Of a stretch of DNA of 64,000 bases, positions 1 to 9,120 are shown in pieces (within the stretch, counting starts at the first letter, position 1; the number at the start of each line of letters is the position of its first letter). The notes under the pieces were generated by a model. The model was not told where the DNA came from. It did not search any database and worked only from the letters and a program-made list of their open reading frames with translations. The stretch is from Aquimarina intermedia (GTDB lineage Bacteria > Bacteroidota > Bacteroidia > Flavobacteriales > Flavobacteriaceae): the NCBI RefSeq assembly GCF_008124785.1, contig NZ_VNHU01000001.1, forward strand, positions 434,001-498,000, written 5' to 3'. The position numbers were made by a program, and so were the translations under genes.

Positions 1-819
1 AAATCATCAGATTGTTGGGAGGTGCACACCTCAAAAGGTATGTTTAAGGCTAGGTACCTCGTAGCAGCCACTGGAAGTAATCCAAAAATATGGACGCTGT
101 TAGATCAAAAATTTCATAAGACAGTTGCTCCGGTTCCTTCTCTATTCACTTTTAATTGTAAGGACAGTCGAATTAAAAATTTGCCTGGAATTGCTACGCA
201 CGCTTCGGTAAAAGTAAAAGGAACTAAGTTGAAGTCAGAAGGACCGGTGTTGATTACGCATTGGGGGCTGAGCGGACCTGCTATTTTAAAATTGTCTGCT
301 TGGGGGGCAATAGAACTCCATGCAAAAGCTTACAAATTTGAAATTGAAATAAATTGGTTACACGAACAAACAAGTGAAGAGGCATTTTTTGGGTTACAAG
401 AACTCAAAAGTCAATATACTAAACAATATGCATTTAAATACGCGCAGTTTGACTTACCGAAGCGCTTGTGGCAATCGCTAGTGATCGCTTCGGGAATTAC
501 CGAACAAACCCGATGGGCAGATCTCAAAAAAGAACAATTAAGGAAGTTAGCAACGCAGCTCACCGAATCAAAATTTAGTATCAACGGTAAAAGTACGTTT
601 AAAGAAGAATTTGTCACTGCAGGAGGTGTTATTTTGCAAGAAGTGAATTTTAAAACGTTTGAAAGTAAAACACATCAGAATTTATTTTTTACCGGTGAAA
701 TTTTGAACATTGATGCTATTACAGGAGGGTTCAACTTTCAAAATGCTTGGACAAGCGGTTACATTGCAGCATGCACTTTGGCTGAAAAATCTTTGGAAGA
801 AAAGAGAAAGACGAATTAA
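1..819 (+). CDS. BaiN/HI0933-like NAD(P)/FAD-dependent oxidoreductase, C-terminal part
   Basis: The frame is open from the first base, so the gene begins upstream and only about 272 C-terminal residues are seen; the GTG at 22 is internal. LVAATGSNPK is the FAD-domain beta-strand typical of flavoproteins, and the end ITGGFNFQNAWTSGYIAA is the characteristic C-terminal FAD-contact motif of the HI0933/YhiN/BaiN family. The middle (THWGLSGPAILKLS) also matches the family. These are cytoplasmic flavin reductases, mostly without an assigned substrate in Bacteroidota. It converges on the tetR gene. The family call is firm; the substrate is unknown. Confidence 0.85.
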   Translation, partial: KSSDCWEVHTSKGMFKARYLVAATGSNPKIWTLLDQKFHKTVAPVPSLFTFNCKDSRIKNLPGIATHASVKVKGTKLKSEGPVLITHWGLSGPAILKLSAWGAIELHAKAYKFEIEINWLHEQTSEEAFFGLQELKSQYTKQYAFKYAQFDLPKRLWQSLVIASGITEQTRWADLKKEQLRKLATQLTESKFSINGKSTFKEEFVTAGGVILQEVNFKTFESKTHQNLFFTGEILNIDAITGGFNFQNAWTSGYIAACTLAEKSLEEKRKTN

Positions 820-840
820 GTAGCTATACCATTCATCGTT

Positions 841-1398
841 TTATTCTTTTACAAATCCTCTCCAGGAAATTTCAATTGCTTGCTGTAAGTGTTTTTCTTG
901 TAGCGTTACCTTTTCATTTTCATGAATTTTTACGATAGAAACTACGTTTCCAAAGAAAAGCTCTTCCATTACCATAGTGTTATAGGATTTAAAAACCTTA
1001 TCTCTGATTCCGTTTCTAAAATACAATTCTATCTCACTAAAATATTTTCTCGCACGATCCTTTAAAGATTGTGGTATTTCTGGTGAGCGTGCAATTTGCT
1101 CAGAAAAGACGAAAGCTAACGGATTGTTCACAAAATAATGGAACAAATTCATCCACATAGTTGAAAACTGCTTTTTGTAATCTCCTTGATCCGTATTTCT
1201 CATCACCACAGTTCCAAAATCCTGGGTTAGCATCAGATAGAGTTCGGTGATTATCTCCTCCTTATTTTTGAAATGATGATATACCGTTCCATTGGCAACT
1301 CCAGATTCTTTTATAATCTGCGATAGCGATGTAGCATTTATCCCCTGAGTAGTTATTAACTCTAAGGTGGTTTGCAAGACTATTGCTTTTTTACTCAT
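841..1398 (-). CDS. TetR/AcrR family transcriptional regulator
   Basis: This 185-residue protein has an N-terminal TetR helix-turn-helix at about residues 10-50 (TSLSQIIKESGVANGTVYHHFKNKEEI) and a helical C-terminal ligand/dimer domain of normal length. It lies 24 bases downstream of the tspO-like gene on the same strand, so the two are probably co-transcribed and the regulator may control its own operon. The ligand cannot be read from the sequence. Confidence 0.9.
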   Translation of the reverse strand: MSKKAIVLQTTLELITTQGINATSLSQIIKESGVANGTVYHHFKNKEEIITELYLMLTQDFGTVVMRNTDQGDYKKQFSTMWMNLFHYFVNNPLAFVFSEQIARSPEIPQSLKDRARKYFSEIELYFRNGIRDKVFKSYNTMVMEELFFGNVVSIVKIHENEKVTLQEKHLQQAIEISWRGFVKE

Positions 1399-1422
1399 GT
1401 GTTATATTTCCTTGTTCAACTA

Positions 1423-1896
1423 TTAATTAAGCTGCCATATGCTATAGTTCAAAATTGCCGCAAAAGCAATCCATATAGCGTAAGGAATAAGTAGGTAAGC
1501 GGCGGTATTATTGACAACTTTAAACCATTTGATGGTAAAAAGGAAAAGGATAAACAGGGCGGTAATATCCAGTAGCGCTAATAAAGGGCTTCGCAAGCCA
1601 AAAAATAATATAGACCATGCTGCGTTTAATAAGAGCTGAAAACCGAAATGGTATAAGGCTACTTTTACCCATTTATGATAAAAGCCGCGACTCCAAACCA
1701 TTCCAGCTGCTATTCCCATTAATATATACAATACAATCCATACCGGGCCAAACACCCATTGCGGTGGGGTGAAGGCGGGTTTAACTAACGAAGGGTACCA
1801 AGAACTCATACCTGATTGCGTAGCAATACTGCTCAAGATGCCTATGGAAAGACAAATAAAAACAGTAATACTAATACGAATTAATTTTTTCTTCAT
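1423..1896 (-). CDS. tspO: TspO/MBR family tryptophan-rich sensory protein
   Basis: The 157-residue protein has five hydrophobic segments and the TspO signature WYPSLVKPAFTPPQWVFGPVW near residues 32-52, followed by LNAAWSILFFGLRSPLLAL. TspO proteins are membrane proteins that bind porphyrins and related ligands and act in stress or tetrapyrrole handling; the role in this organism is not shown. First gene of a pair with the downstream tetR gene. Confidence 0.92.
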   Translation of the reverse strand: MKKKLIRISITVFICLSIGILSSIATQSGMSSWYPSLVKPAFTPPQWVFGPVWIVLYILMGIAAGMVWSRGFYHKWVKVALYHFGFQLLLNAAWSILFFGLRSPLLALLDITALFILFLFTIKWFKVVNNTAAYLLIPYAIWIAFAAILNYSIWQLN

Positions 1897-1969
1897 AGCC
1901 CTACCTTAGTCAAGCACTAAAATAGCAATTTATTTTCACTAGCTCTACTATTAAATTCGACTAAGCCCT

Positions 1970-1977
1970 TATCTTTG
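1970..1977 (+). promoter_or_regulatory. -7 box of mvaD promoter
   Basis: TATCTTTG matches the Bacteroidota -7 consensus TAnnTTTG exactly. It lies 18 bases before the ATG at 1996 and overlaps the possible TTG start at 1975, which argues against that earlier start. No clear -33 TTG is seen at the usual spacing. Confidence 0.65.
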
Positions 1978-1995
1978 TCAAAATGTTTTTTTTTG

Positions 1996-3081
1996 ATGAG
2001 CAGTTCTACAACGTTTATTTCACCAGTTTATTCAAGTCTACCCGACAAAGGAACGATACGATGTACGTCGCCGAGTAATATAGCTTTGGTTAAGTATTGG
2101 GGAAAAAGAGAAATACAATTACCGGAAAATCCATCGATAAGTTTCACTTTGTCCAATTGTTACACCGAAACCTCACTCGAGTATATAAAGCTTAGTGAAA
2201 CACAAGAAACTGTCAAGTTTGATTTATTATTCGGAGGAAAAGAAAAACCTGATTTCAGACCAAAAATAGAAGCATTTCTACAACGTATTTTGCCGTATGT
2301 TTCTTTTGTAAAAAATTACAAGTTGAAAATTGATACGCAAAATACCTTTCCTCATAGTAGTGGTATAGCATCTTCTGCCAGTGGCATGAGTGCTTTGGCT
2401 TTTGCACTGGTACATTTAGAAAAAATAATTAATCCTGAATTGTCTCAGGAGTTGCTTGTACAAAAAGCATCCTTTTTATCCAGACTTGGTTCAGGAAGTG
2501 CATGTCGCAGTATAGAGGGTCCGGTGACCATGTGGGGAAAGCACAACGCTATTTTAGAGAGTTCTGATGCATATGCTATCAAGGTACCTTTTGAAGTTCA
2601 TAAAAACTTTGATAACTACCAAGATGTCATTTTACTGATAGACAAAGGTGAAAAACAAGTGAGTAGTACTGTAGGACATAACCTTATGCATGGCCATCCC
2701 TTTGCACAAAAACGATTCGAACAAGCTCACGATGCTGTCGATGACTTGATCCAAGTTCTTAAAACAGGGGATCTGGATCGTTTTATCACGCTAGTAGAAA
2801 GCGAGGCATTAACATTGCATGCCATGATGATGACCTCATTACCATATTTTATTTTAATGAAACCCCATACCCTTACAGTACTTCAGAAAGTTTGGGAATA
2901 TCGTAAAGAAACGGGTTCAAAAGTTTGTTTTACTCTCGATGCAGGAGCTAATGTCCATCTCCTGTTTCCTGAGAATGAAAAAGATGAGATTTACGATTTC
3001 ATTAAGACAAGCTTAGTTGCGTATTGCGATAAAGGACAGTATATTTGCGATAAACTTGGATTGGGAGCCAAAATAGTGTAA
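1996..3081 (+). CDS. mvaD: diphosphomevalonate decarboxylase
   Basis: Converts mevalonate 5-diphosphate to isopentenyl diphosphate using ATP. The 361-residue protein carries SPSNIALVKYWGKR near the N terminus, the GHMP phosphate loop PHSSGIASSASG at about residue 115, and GSGSACRS, all typical of MvaD. The start was set at ATG 1996 because an in-frame TTG at 1975 lies inside the -7 promoter box. It heads a run with mevalonate kinase and a prenyltransferase, a usual flavobacterial arrangement, so isoprenoids are made by the mevalonate route. Confidence 0.95.
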   Translation: MSSSTTFISPVYSSLPDKGTIRCTSPSNIALVKYWGKREIQLPENPSISFTLSNCYTETSLEYIKLSETQETVKFDLLFGGKEKPDFRPKIEAFLQRILPYVSFVKNYKLKIDTQNTFPHSSGIASSASGMSALAFALVHLEKIINPELSQELLVQKASFLSRLGSGSACRSIEGPVTMWGKHNAILESSDAYAIKVPFEVHKNFDNYQDVILLIDKGEKQVSSTVGHNLMHGHPFAQKRFEQAHDAVDDLIQVLKTGDLDRFITLVESEALTLHAMMMTSLPYFILMKPHTLTVLQKVWEYRKETGSKVCFTLDAGANVHLLFPENEKDEIYDFIKTSLVAYCDKGQYICDKLGLGAKIV

Positions 3082-3126
3082 TTTTAACACTATAAAGACG
3101 ACAACTACAGTAAGCACTATCAACTG

Positions 3127-4062
3127 ATGAAAGGACCACTATTTTATTCTAAGATTCTTCTGTTTGGAGAGTATGGTATTATTAAAGACTCTAAAGGTCT
3201 TAGTATTCCATATAACTTTTACAAGGGCGCTTTAAAAGTTTCAGATAATCCTTCTGAAGAAGCTATCAAGTCGAATACGCATTTGAAGAATTTTGCAGAG
3301 TACCTGCAAACTATTCAGAACGATGCATTGGTCACTTTTGATTTTGAGGCTTTATTTAGTGACGTAGCGTCGGGAATGTATTTTGATAGCAGTATTCCTC
3401 AAGGATATGGAGTTGGAAGTAGCGGCGCTCTAGTTGCGGCTATTTATGATAAATATGCTATCGATAAAATTACCATTCTTGAAAATCTAACACGAGATAA
3501 ATTACTCAAATTAAAAGAAATTTTTGCTGTGATGGAATCTTTTTTTCATGGCAAGAGCTCAGGCTTAGATCCTTTAAATAGTTACTTAAGTTTACCTATT
3601 CTTATTCACTCCAAAGATAATATCGAAGCAGCTGGAATTCCGTCTCAAAGTACAGAACAGAAAAAGGGCGCAGTTTTTTTATTAGATAGTGGTATCGTGG
3701 GGGAAACCGCACCAATGGTGAGTATTTTTATGGAAAATATGAAGCAAGAAGGTTTTCGTAATATGCTCAAAACACAATTTGTTAAGCATACCGATGACTG
3801 TGTTGATGATTTTTTGAAAGGAGATGTAAAATCTCTCTTTATGAATATAAAAAAGCTATCCAACGTTGTTCTTGATAACTTTAAACCAATGATACCTCAA
3901 CAATTTCATGCTCTGTGGAAAAAAGGTATTGATACCAATGCATATTACCTAAAACTTTGTGGTTCTGGTGGCGGAGGTTACATTCTAGGCTTTACAGAAG
4001 ACTTTGATAAAGCGCAAGCAGCATTGGAAAATTATAAGTTAGAAGTAGTTTATAACTTTTAA
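3127..4062 (+). CDS. mevalonate kinase (GHMP kinase family)
   Basis: The 311-residue protein has an N-terminal SKILLFGEYGII segment, the GHMP ATP loop IPQGYGVGSSGALVAAI at about residues 90-107, HGKSSGLDPLNSY with the expected Asp, and the C-terminal LKLCGSGGGGYILGF motif. Those features and its position between mvaD and a prenyltransferase identify mevalonate kinase rather than phosphomevalonate kinase, though the two are related and only neighbourhood separates them fully. It starts 45 bases after mvaD. Confidence 0.88.
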   Translation: MKGPLFYSKILLFGEYGIIKDSKGLSIPYNFYKGALKVSDNPSEEAIKSNTHLKNFAEYLQTIQNDALVTFDFEALFSDVASGMYFDSSIPQGYGVGSSGALVAAIYDKYAIDKITILENLTRDKLLKLKEIFAVMESFFHGKSSGLDPLNSYLSLPILIHSKDNIEAAGIPSQSTEQKKGAVFLLDSGIVGETAPMVSIFMENMKQEGFRNMLKTQFVKHTDDCVDDFLKGDVKSLFMNIKKLSNVVLDNFKPMIPQQFHALWKKGIDTNAYYLKLCGSGGGGYILGFTEDFDKAQAALENYKLEVVYNF

Positions 4063-4074
4063 AAAGCAGTATGT

Positions 4075-4980
4075 ATGCTGTCCAGAAAAAATAAACTCAT
4101 ATTGCTAAAGCTGTTGAGTTTGTTTTCGGTGGTTCGGGGTTACAATATTTTAGTTATTGTAATCGCACAATATTTAACCTCAATTTTTATACTGGCACCC
4201 CACGTTCCTATTAGTCATATACTGTTTGATACTAAACTGTTTGTTTTAATTCTAGCTTCTTCAATTGTTATTGCTTCCGGTTATATTATTAATAATTTTT
4301 ATGATCGTGAAAAGGATTTAATTAATCGTCCGCAGAAAAGCATGTTGGACCGATTAGTAAGTCAGCGGACAAAGTTAACCGGATATTTTGTCCTTAATTT
4401 TTTGTCGGTCGTACTGGCAAGCTATGTTTCATTTAGAGCTGTTTTATTCTTCTCTATATACATTTTCGGAATTTGGATTTATTCTCATAAACTAAAAAAA
4501 ATTCCTCTTTTTGGTAATATTATAGCAGCTTTACTCTCAATTATTCCTTTTTTCGCAGTTTTTGTCTATTATAAAAACTTTGACCATGTAATATTTGTAC
4601 ATGCTTCTTACCTGTTCTTATTATTGGTAATACGAGAAATGGTTAAAGATTTAAGCACGATAAAAGGGGACTTAGCACAGGATTATCATACACTGCCTAT
4701 TTTGTATGGTGAAAAGGTATCCAAACGTGTTATTACTATTTTGGTACTTGCTTGTATTTTACCTACTTACTTATTGCTAACACAGTACGATATTGGCTAT
4801 ATGGGGATCTATTTTAATATCGTGTTATCATTACTCTTTTTCTTTTTGGTTGGTTTATGGTTGTCTAAGGCTCAAAAACACTATTTATGGTTACATAATG
4901 CCATGAAATTCATCATTGTTTCAGGTGTTTTCAACATAGTTCTTATAGATATAGAAGTTATCTTGCGTAAATTCTTATAG
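4075..4980 (+). CDS. UbiA-type prenyltransferase (geranylgeranylglycerol-phosphate transferase-like)
   Basis: A 301-residue integral membrane protein with about eight or nine hydrophobic segments. The first Asp-rich motif is NNFYDREKDLINRP (about residue 76) and the second DLSTIKGDLAQDYHTLP (about residue 199); together they bind Mg2+ and the prenyl diphosphate in the UbiA superfamily. Flavobacterial homologues next to mevalonate genes are usually annotated as geranylgeranylglycerol-phosphate geranylgeranyltransferase, but the acceptor cannot be proved from sequence. It starts 12 bases after mevalonate kinase, so co-transcription is likely. Confidence 0.85.
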   Translation: MLSRKNKLILLKLLSLFSVVRGYNILVIVIAQYLTSIFILAPHVPISHILFDTKLFVLILASSIVIASGYIINNFYDREKDLINRPQKSMLDRLVSQRTKLTGYFVLNFLSVVLASYVSFRAVLFFSIYIFGIWIYSHKLKKIPLFGNIIAALLSIIPFFAVFVYYKNFDHVIFVHASYLFLLLVIREMVKDLSTIKGDLAQDYHTLPILYGEKVSKRVITILVLACILPTYLLLTQYDIGYMGIYFNIVLSLLFFFLVGLWLSKAQKHYLWLHNAMKFIIVSGVFNIVLIDIEVILRKFL

Positions 4981-5060
4981 CGTAAATTTAGCTTGGAAGT
5001 GTGATCTATAAGAAGAAAGGTAAGAAAATTTTGGTTGCAACATAACATAAATATACATGT

Positions 5061-6014
5061 ATGAAATCATCACTAACAGTTGGCTTAGCACAAATAGCAC
5101 CAGTATTTTTGGACAAGGAAAAAACCTTAGCAAAAATTGAAGCAACCATTATAGATGCTTCTGAGAGGGGTGTAGCGTTACTCGTATTTGGAGAAGCCTT
5201 ATTACCCGGATATCCTTTTTGGTTAGCACTAACTAACGCAAGTGAGTTTAATAATTCTATTCAAAAGGAGATCCATGCGCATTACGCTATGAACTCGGTT
5301 GTTATAGAAAATGGTGATTTGAAGGGAGTATGTAACTTAGCTAAACAGCATAATATCGCTATATATATTGGCGTAATTGAGCGTCCTATGGATAGAGGAG
5401 GTCACAGCTTGTATGCCTCCTTGGTATATATTAATGAAGAAGGTTTCATAGAATCTGTTCATCGTAAATTACAGCCTACCTATGAGGAGCGATTAAGCTG
5501 GTCCCCGGGTGATGGCAATGGATTACAAGTTCATGAACTGCCTCCATTTACTGTTGGTGGCTTAAATTGTTGGGAAAATTGGATGCCGTTACCCCGAGCT
5601 GCGCTCTATGGTCAGGGAGAAAACTTACATGTAGCAGTCTGGCCGGGAAGTGATTTTAATACCAAAGACATAACGCGTTTTATAGCAAGAGAATCCAGAT
5701 CCTATGTCCTATCAGTTTCTAGTGTACTCAAGCTTTCAGACATTCCTCAAGATTTCCCGAATCGAGCTGCTATCTTTGGTTCTCTTACGACTCCGTTGGC
5801 TAACGGTGGCTCCTGTATTGCGGGACCTGATGGCGAATGGATAGTGCCTCCTGTAATTGATAAAGAAGAGCTGATTACCGCGACCTTAGATTTCAACGAA
5901 GTTTTAAAAGAGCGTCAAAATTTTGATCCTGTGGGTCATTATGCACGTCCTGATGTGACGCGACTTCATGTAAACAGAGAACGACAAAGTACAATTCAAC
6001 TAGATAAAGAATAG
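5061..6014 (+). CDS. nitrilase-type carbon-nitrogen hydrolase
   Basis: The 317-residue protein has the full nitrilase triad: Glu45 in LLVFGEALLPGYPFW, Lys136 in VHRKLQPTYEER and Cys170 in GGLNCWENWMPLPR. GYPFW and CWENWMP are typical of true nitrilases (nitrile to acid and ammonia) rather than amidases, and resemble the aliphatic/plant-type branch. It follows the prenyltransferase by 80 bases. Whether it belongs to that operon is uncertain, and its substrate is unknown. Confidence 0.88.
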   Translation: MKSSLTVGLAQIAPVFLDKEKTLAKIEATIIDASERGVALLVFGEALLPGYPFWLALTNASEFNNSIQKEIHAHYAMNSVVIENGDLKGVCNLAKQHNIAIYIGVIERPMDRGGHSLYASLVYINEEGFIESVHRKLQPTYEERLSWSPGDGNGLQVHELPPFTVGGLNCWENWMPLPRAALYGQGENLHVAVWPGSDFNTKDITRFIARESRSYVLSVSSVLKLSDIPQDFPNRAAIFGSLTTPLANGGSCIAGPDGEWIVPPVIDKEELITATLDFNEVLKERQNFDPVGHYARPDVTRLHVNRERQSTIQLDKE

Positions 6015-6046
6015 TTGCCTTATAAAGAGGGAATAAGCTATCTTTG
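6015..6046 (+). promoter_or_regulatory. Promoter of the pseudouridine synthase gene
   Basis: TTG at 6015-6017, a 21-base spacer and TATCTTTG at 6039-6046 fit the Bacteroidota promoter (TTG, 17-23 bases, TAnnTTTG). The ATG at 6062 follows 15 bases later. The box covers the in-frame TTG at 6044, so that codon is not the start. Confidence 0.7.
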
Positions 6047-6061
6047 TGCAAAATTTCAGAT

Positions 6062-6901
6062 ATGAGTCGTGGAGATAATTCCAATAAAGGAAGTAATAGT
6101 GGAAGACAGGGTGGAAAATCCAGAGGAAAATCTTATGCAAGAGGGAACGCCCCTATACGAAAAAAAGAACCGGTTAAACGAATTATCAAAGTCTCTGACG
6201 AGATGAGGCTTAATAAATTTGTTGCAAATTCTGGTGTTTGTTCACGTAGAGAGGCAGATTTATACATAGAAACAGGAAGTGTTTGGGTGAATGGAAAGCC
6301 TATTACAGAAATGGGATATAAAGTTAAGCTTACTGATGAGGTTAAGTTTGACGGAAGAGTGATTACTCCTTATAAAAAAGAGTATGTGTTACTTAATAAA
6401 CCTAAAGGTTTTGTCACTACCAATAGCGCAGAAAAAACCAGAACCGTTATGGATCTGGTAGCAAATGCATCAAAATCGGTGCTGAAACCGGTAGGGCGTT
6501 TGGATCGCAATACAACTGGTTTACTATTATTTACAAATGATGTTGATATCGAAAGGAAACTAATTGATCACAAAGTAGGGGTACGTAAGATCTATCATGT
6601 TGAGCTAAGTCGTAACTTAAAGTATGAAGATCTAATTAAAATAAAAGAAGGCATCAAGCTTAAAGAAGGTCTTATTCACGTAGACGAAATATCATATATT
6701 GATGGAGCTTCCAAAAATGAGGTGGGGATAGAATTAAAATCTTCAAAAAACAATATTGTACACAAATTATTTGAACATTTAGAATACGATGTCGTAAAAT
6801 TAGATCGTGTTATATATGCAGGCTTGACCAAAAAAGATTTACCAAGAGGACACTGGCGGATTCTTACAGAACAAGAGGTTGTTAATCTTCGAATGATGTA
6901 G
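6062..6901 (+). CDS. RluB/RsuA-type 23S/16S rRNA pseudouridine synthase
   Basis: A 279-residue protein with a Gly/Arg/Lys/Ser-rich N-terminal tail of about 40 residues, an S4 RNA-binding domain (RLNKFVANSGVCSRREADLYI) and the catalytic GRLDRNTTGLLLFTND motif, whose first Asp is the nucleophile of the RsuA/RluB/E/F family. It isomerises a uridine in rRNA; which one cannot be told. Start ATG 6062 is chosen from the promoter box. The 3' end overlaps the convergent hydrolase gene by 20 bases. Confidence 0.92.
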   Translation: MSRGDNSNKGSNSGRQGGKSRGKSYARGNAPIRKKEPVKRIIKVSDEMRLNKFVANSGVCSRREADLYIETGSVWVNGKPITEMGYKVKLTDEVKFDGRVITPYKKEYVLLNKPKGFVTTNSAEKTRTVMDLVANASKSVLKPVGRLDRNTTGLLLFTNDVDIERKLIDHKVGVRKIYHVELSRNLKYEDLIKIKEGIKLKEGLIHVDEISYIDGASKNEVGIELKSSKNNIVHKLFEHLEYDVVKLDRVIYAGLTKKDLPRGHWRILTEQEVVNLRMM

Positions 6902-7748
6902 TTTCTTTTAGTGCAGTAGTAAGAGGTGCAGCCAAAATATTTTTGAGAATATCATAATATTGTTTCGTAATATAAATTCCATTATGTCCTGCACCCTCAA
7001 TCATTATGTGATGTATCTTATCCGGATACAGCGCCTTAAGTTTCTTTGAGTTTTCTTCTGGACTAATTAAAAAGTCTCTGGAGCCATGAAAGATATAGAC
7101 GGGACAAGAAACTTCTGATAAGAATTGGTAGGAAGGGATTTCATAATTTATCAGCATTTGAGGTACAGGAGCAATACTTGCAATAAAAGTATTCCAAGAA
7201 TAGTACGGGGCTTCTAGTATCAAAAGCTTTGGGTTATTTTTTGCGGCAGTATACGCGGCGAAACCAGTTCCTAAAGAAAAGCCAAGAACAATAATACGAG
7301 ATTCATCATAACGTGTTTTGACATAATTGTATACTTCCTGAGCATCATTATAAAGTTGTTTTTCTTCAGAGTAAAATCCATCACTTTTACCATAGCCACG
7401 GTAATCTACAAATAGAATATCATATTGGTTATCAGTATATAACGAAGCTCTCTTCCCCCAGTCATGGATAGCGCCTGCATTGCCATGAAAATACAGAATC
7501 ACACCCTTTGATGCGGTTCGTGTTTTGAAAAGCAAGGCATTGAGCTCTATTTTTTCGGCAACTTTGATGTTGATTTCTTCAAAAGGTTGTTCAAATTTGT
7601 ACTCGTATGCTTTATCCAGTAATTTCGGATTAAAAAAGAACCGTTCCTGTCTAAAGTATAAAAAAACATAAGCCCCCAAAATAAGCAGTGATATACCTAA
7701 AATAGTTCTGAGAATTCTTCTCCCTGTTTTTTTGTAATCAATTTTCAA
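6882..7748 (-). CDS. membrane-anchored alpha/beta hydrolase
   Basis: The 288-residue protein has one N-terminal membrane segment (about residues 11-30), the oxyanion segment ILYFHGNAG, nucleophile elbow GFSLGTG with the catalytic Ser, HGSRDFLISPEE supplying the acid, and EGAGHNGIY supplying the His. It resembles the BEM46/YfhR-like serine hydrolases. It is last of four genes and its start overlaps the preceding gene by 11 bases, so it is translated with a glycosyltransferase set. The substrate is unknown. Confidence 0.88.
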   Translation of the reverse strand: MKIDYKKTGRRILRTILGISLLILGAYVFLYFRQERFFFNPKLLDKAYEYKFEQPFEEINIKVAEKIELNALLFKTRTASKGVILYFHGNAGAIHDWGKRASLYTDNQYDILFVDYRGYGKSDGFYSEEKQLYNDAQEVYNYVKTRYDESRIIVLGFSLGTGFAAYTAAKNNPKLLILEAPYYSWNTFIASIAPVPQMLINYEIPSYQFLSEVSCPVYIFHGSRDFLISPEENSKKLKALYPDKIHHIMIEGAGHNGIYITKQYYDILKNILAAPLTTALKETTSFED

Positions 7749-9120
7749 GATGACAGGTCTTTACTTTTTTATGCTGAAAGATTTCAAAAATAAATATACC
7801 GATTACGATTAGATATTCTAAAGCGACCAAAGCTAAATTTTCACTAAAATTAGTTTCGGCATACGCACTATAACTCAATACAACTGTCAGTGACCACCAA
7901 AGAACATAGCGATAGGTAGTAAAGATTGATAAAAAAACAGGAATCGCCAGATACCACGGATGAACTGTAGTAGAGAGTAAAAAATAGAGAGAAATTGCAA
8001 ATAGCATAGCTGTAAGTAGCTGAGGAAAATTTGAGTTTTTTCTAAAAATGCTCAAACTCAAAATGCCTAAAACAGATAGAACAGGTAATATTTTACCGAC
8101 TGTTCCTATAATATTCCAACCAACAGTTTGATAACCGAACCATCTAATAATATAGTAGATGCTGGCATTAAATTCAAAATTTTGGAACCACAGTGCAATA
8201 GTTTGGCTAAAGTTTTGCAGAAATTCGCTACTTATAAAGGGAAGAAAAGTTAAAAATGCAATCGTAATAGTCAGCGTATAAAAAAGCAACAATTTTGGAG
8301 CTTTTCCGAATCTGGAAGGTTGAGCTTTGTAAAATGGAATAAAATATTGTAAAAGCAAAGGTAACAGGAGCAAGGGTAACAATTTAACAGAGATAGAGAG
8401 TCCAAAAACCCCCGCAGCCCAATGCCACTGTCCCTTGGCTAATAAATATAGTGACCAAGCTAAGAAAAATACCATAACCGCTTCAAAGTGTAAGTTTCCC
8501 GTCAATTCTATAATTATAAAAGGATTAAGAAAGTAGAAAAAAATATGATGTTCAGGTAAGTTTAGAAATGTGAGTAGTTTTTTGCCAAAATAAAGCGTCC
8601 CAATATCTGCTAAAATGATGATTGAACGGAGTATAATTACAGCTCCCAAAATACTGTTGTCTGCAATCAAAGCAGCAATGCCATAACAAAGCTGACTTAG
8701 CGGAGGATAATTAGTGTAGTGGCTTCCGTTTAAAGCTCCCATTCCATCGTATAGGACTTCTGCCTGAGCAAAGGGAGCGTTACCTTGAGAGATCCACTCC
8801 AACGGTAATGTTAGGTATGGATTCAAGCCTTGTGTTAGAAGTCTTCCGTCCCATATAAAACGATAAAAATCCTGAGATAAGTTGGGGATGGCAATTAAGA
8901 AAAGAAGCCTAAATAGCAATCCGATCCCTGCCAAGAATTTAAAATCATGCTTGTAAAGACTAAGCAGTTTGTATGCAAAGAAAAATAATGCGCTGTATAA
9001 GCAAACTAATTTTATAAAATCGGTCCGTTCCAAAGAATACGCAAAAATGAGATAAAAAAGAAGACTGAAAATCAGAAGTATGATTGGGATACCACTATAT
9101 TTCTGAAGTCGACCGATCAC
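7738..9120 (-). CDS. polytopic membrane glycosyltransferase (GT-C/GT87-like)
   Basis: This 460-residue protein is almost entirely hydrophobic, with roughly eleven or twelve membrane segments. NLSQDFYRFIWDGRLLTQGLNPY after the second segment is the acidic first extracytoplasmic loop typical of polyprenyl-phosphate-sugar-dependent GT-C enzymes. The start overlaps the upstream GT2 gene by four bases. It probably uses a lipid-linked sugar made by the first operon gene to glycosylate an envelope acceptor; that pathway is inferred. Confidence 0.8.
   Translation of the reverse strand: MIGRLQKYSGIPIILLIFSLLFYLIFAYSLERTDFIKLVCLYSALFFFAYKLLSLYKHDFKFLAGIGLLFRLLFLIAIPNLSQDFYRFIWDGRLLTQGLNPYLTLPLEWISQGNAPFAQAEVLYDGMGALNGSHYTNYPPLSQLCYGIAALIADNSILGAVIILRSIIILADIGTLYFGKKLLTFLNLPEHHIFFYFLNPFIIIELTGNLHFEAVMVFFLAWSLYLLAKGQWHWAAGVFGLSISVKLLPLLLLPLLLQYFIPFYKAQPSRFGKAPKLLLFYTLTITIAFLTFLPFISSEFLQNFSQTIALWFQNFEFNASIYYIIRWFGYQTVGWNIIGTVGKILPVLSVLGILSLSIFRKNSNFPQLLTAMLFAISLYFLLSTTVHPWYLAIPVFLSIFTTYRYVLWWSLTVVLSYSAYAETNFSENLALVALEYLIVIGIFIFEIFQHKKVKTCHLEN

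Noticed and set aside
22..819. GTG at 22 as the start of the first flavoprotein gene
   Set aside because: The frame is open to base 1 and the FAD-binding N-terminal domain is missing, so the gene begins outside the window.
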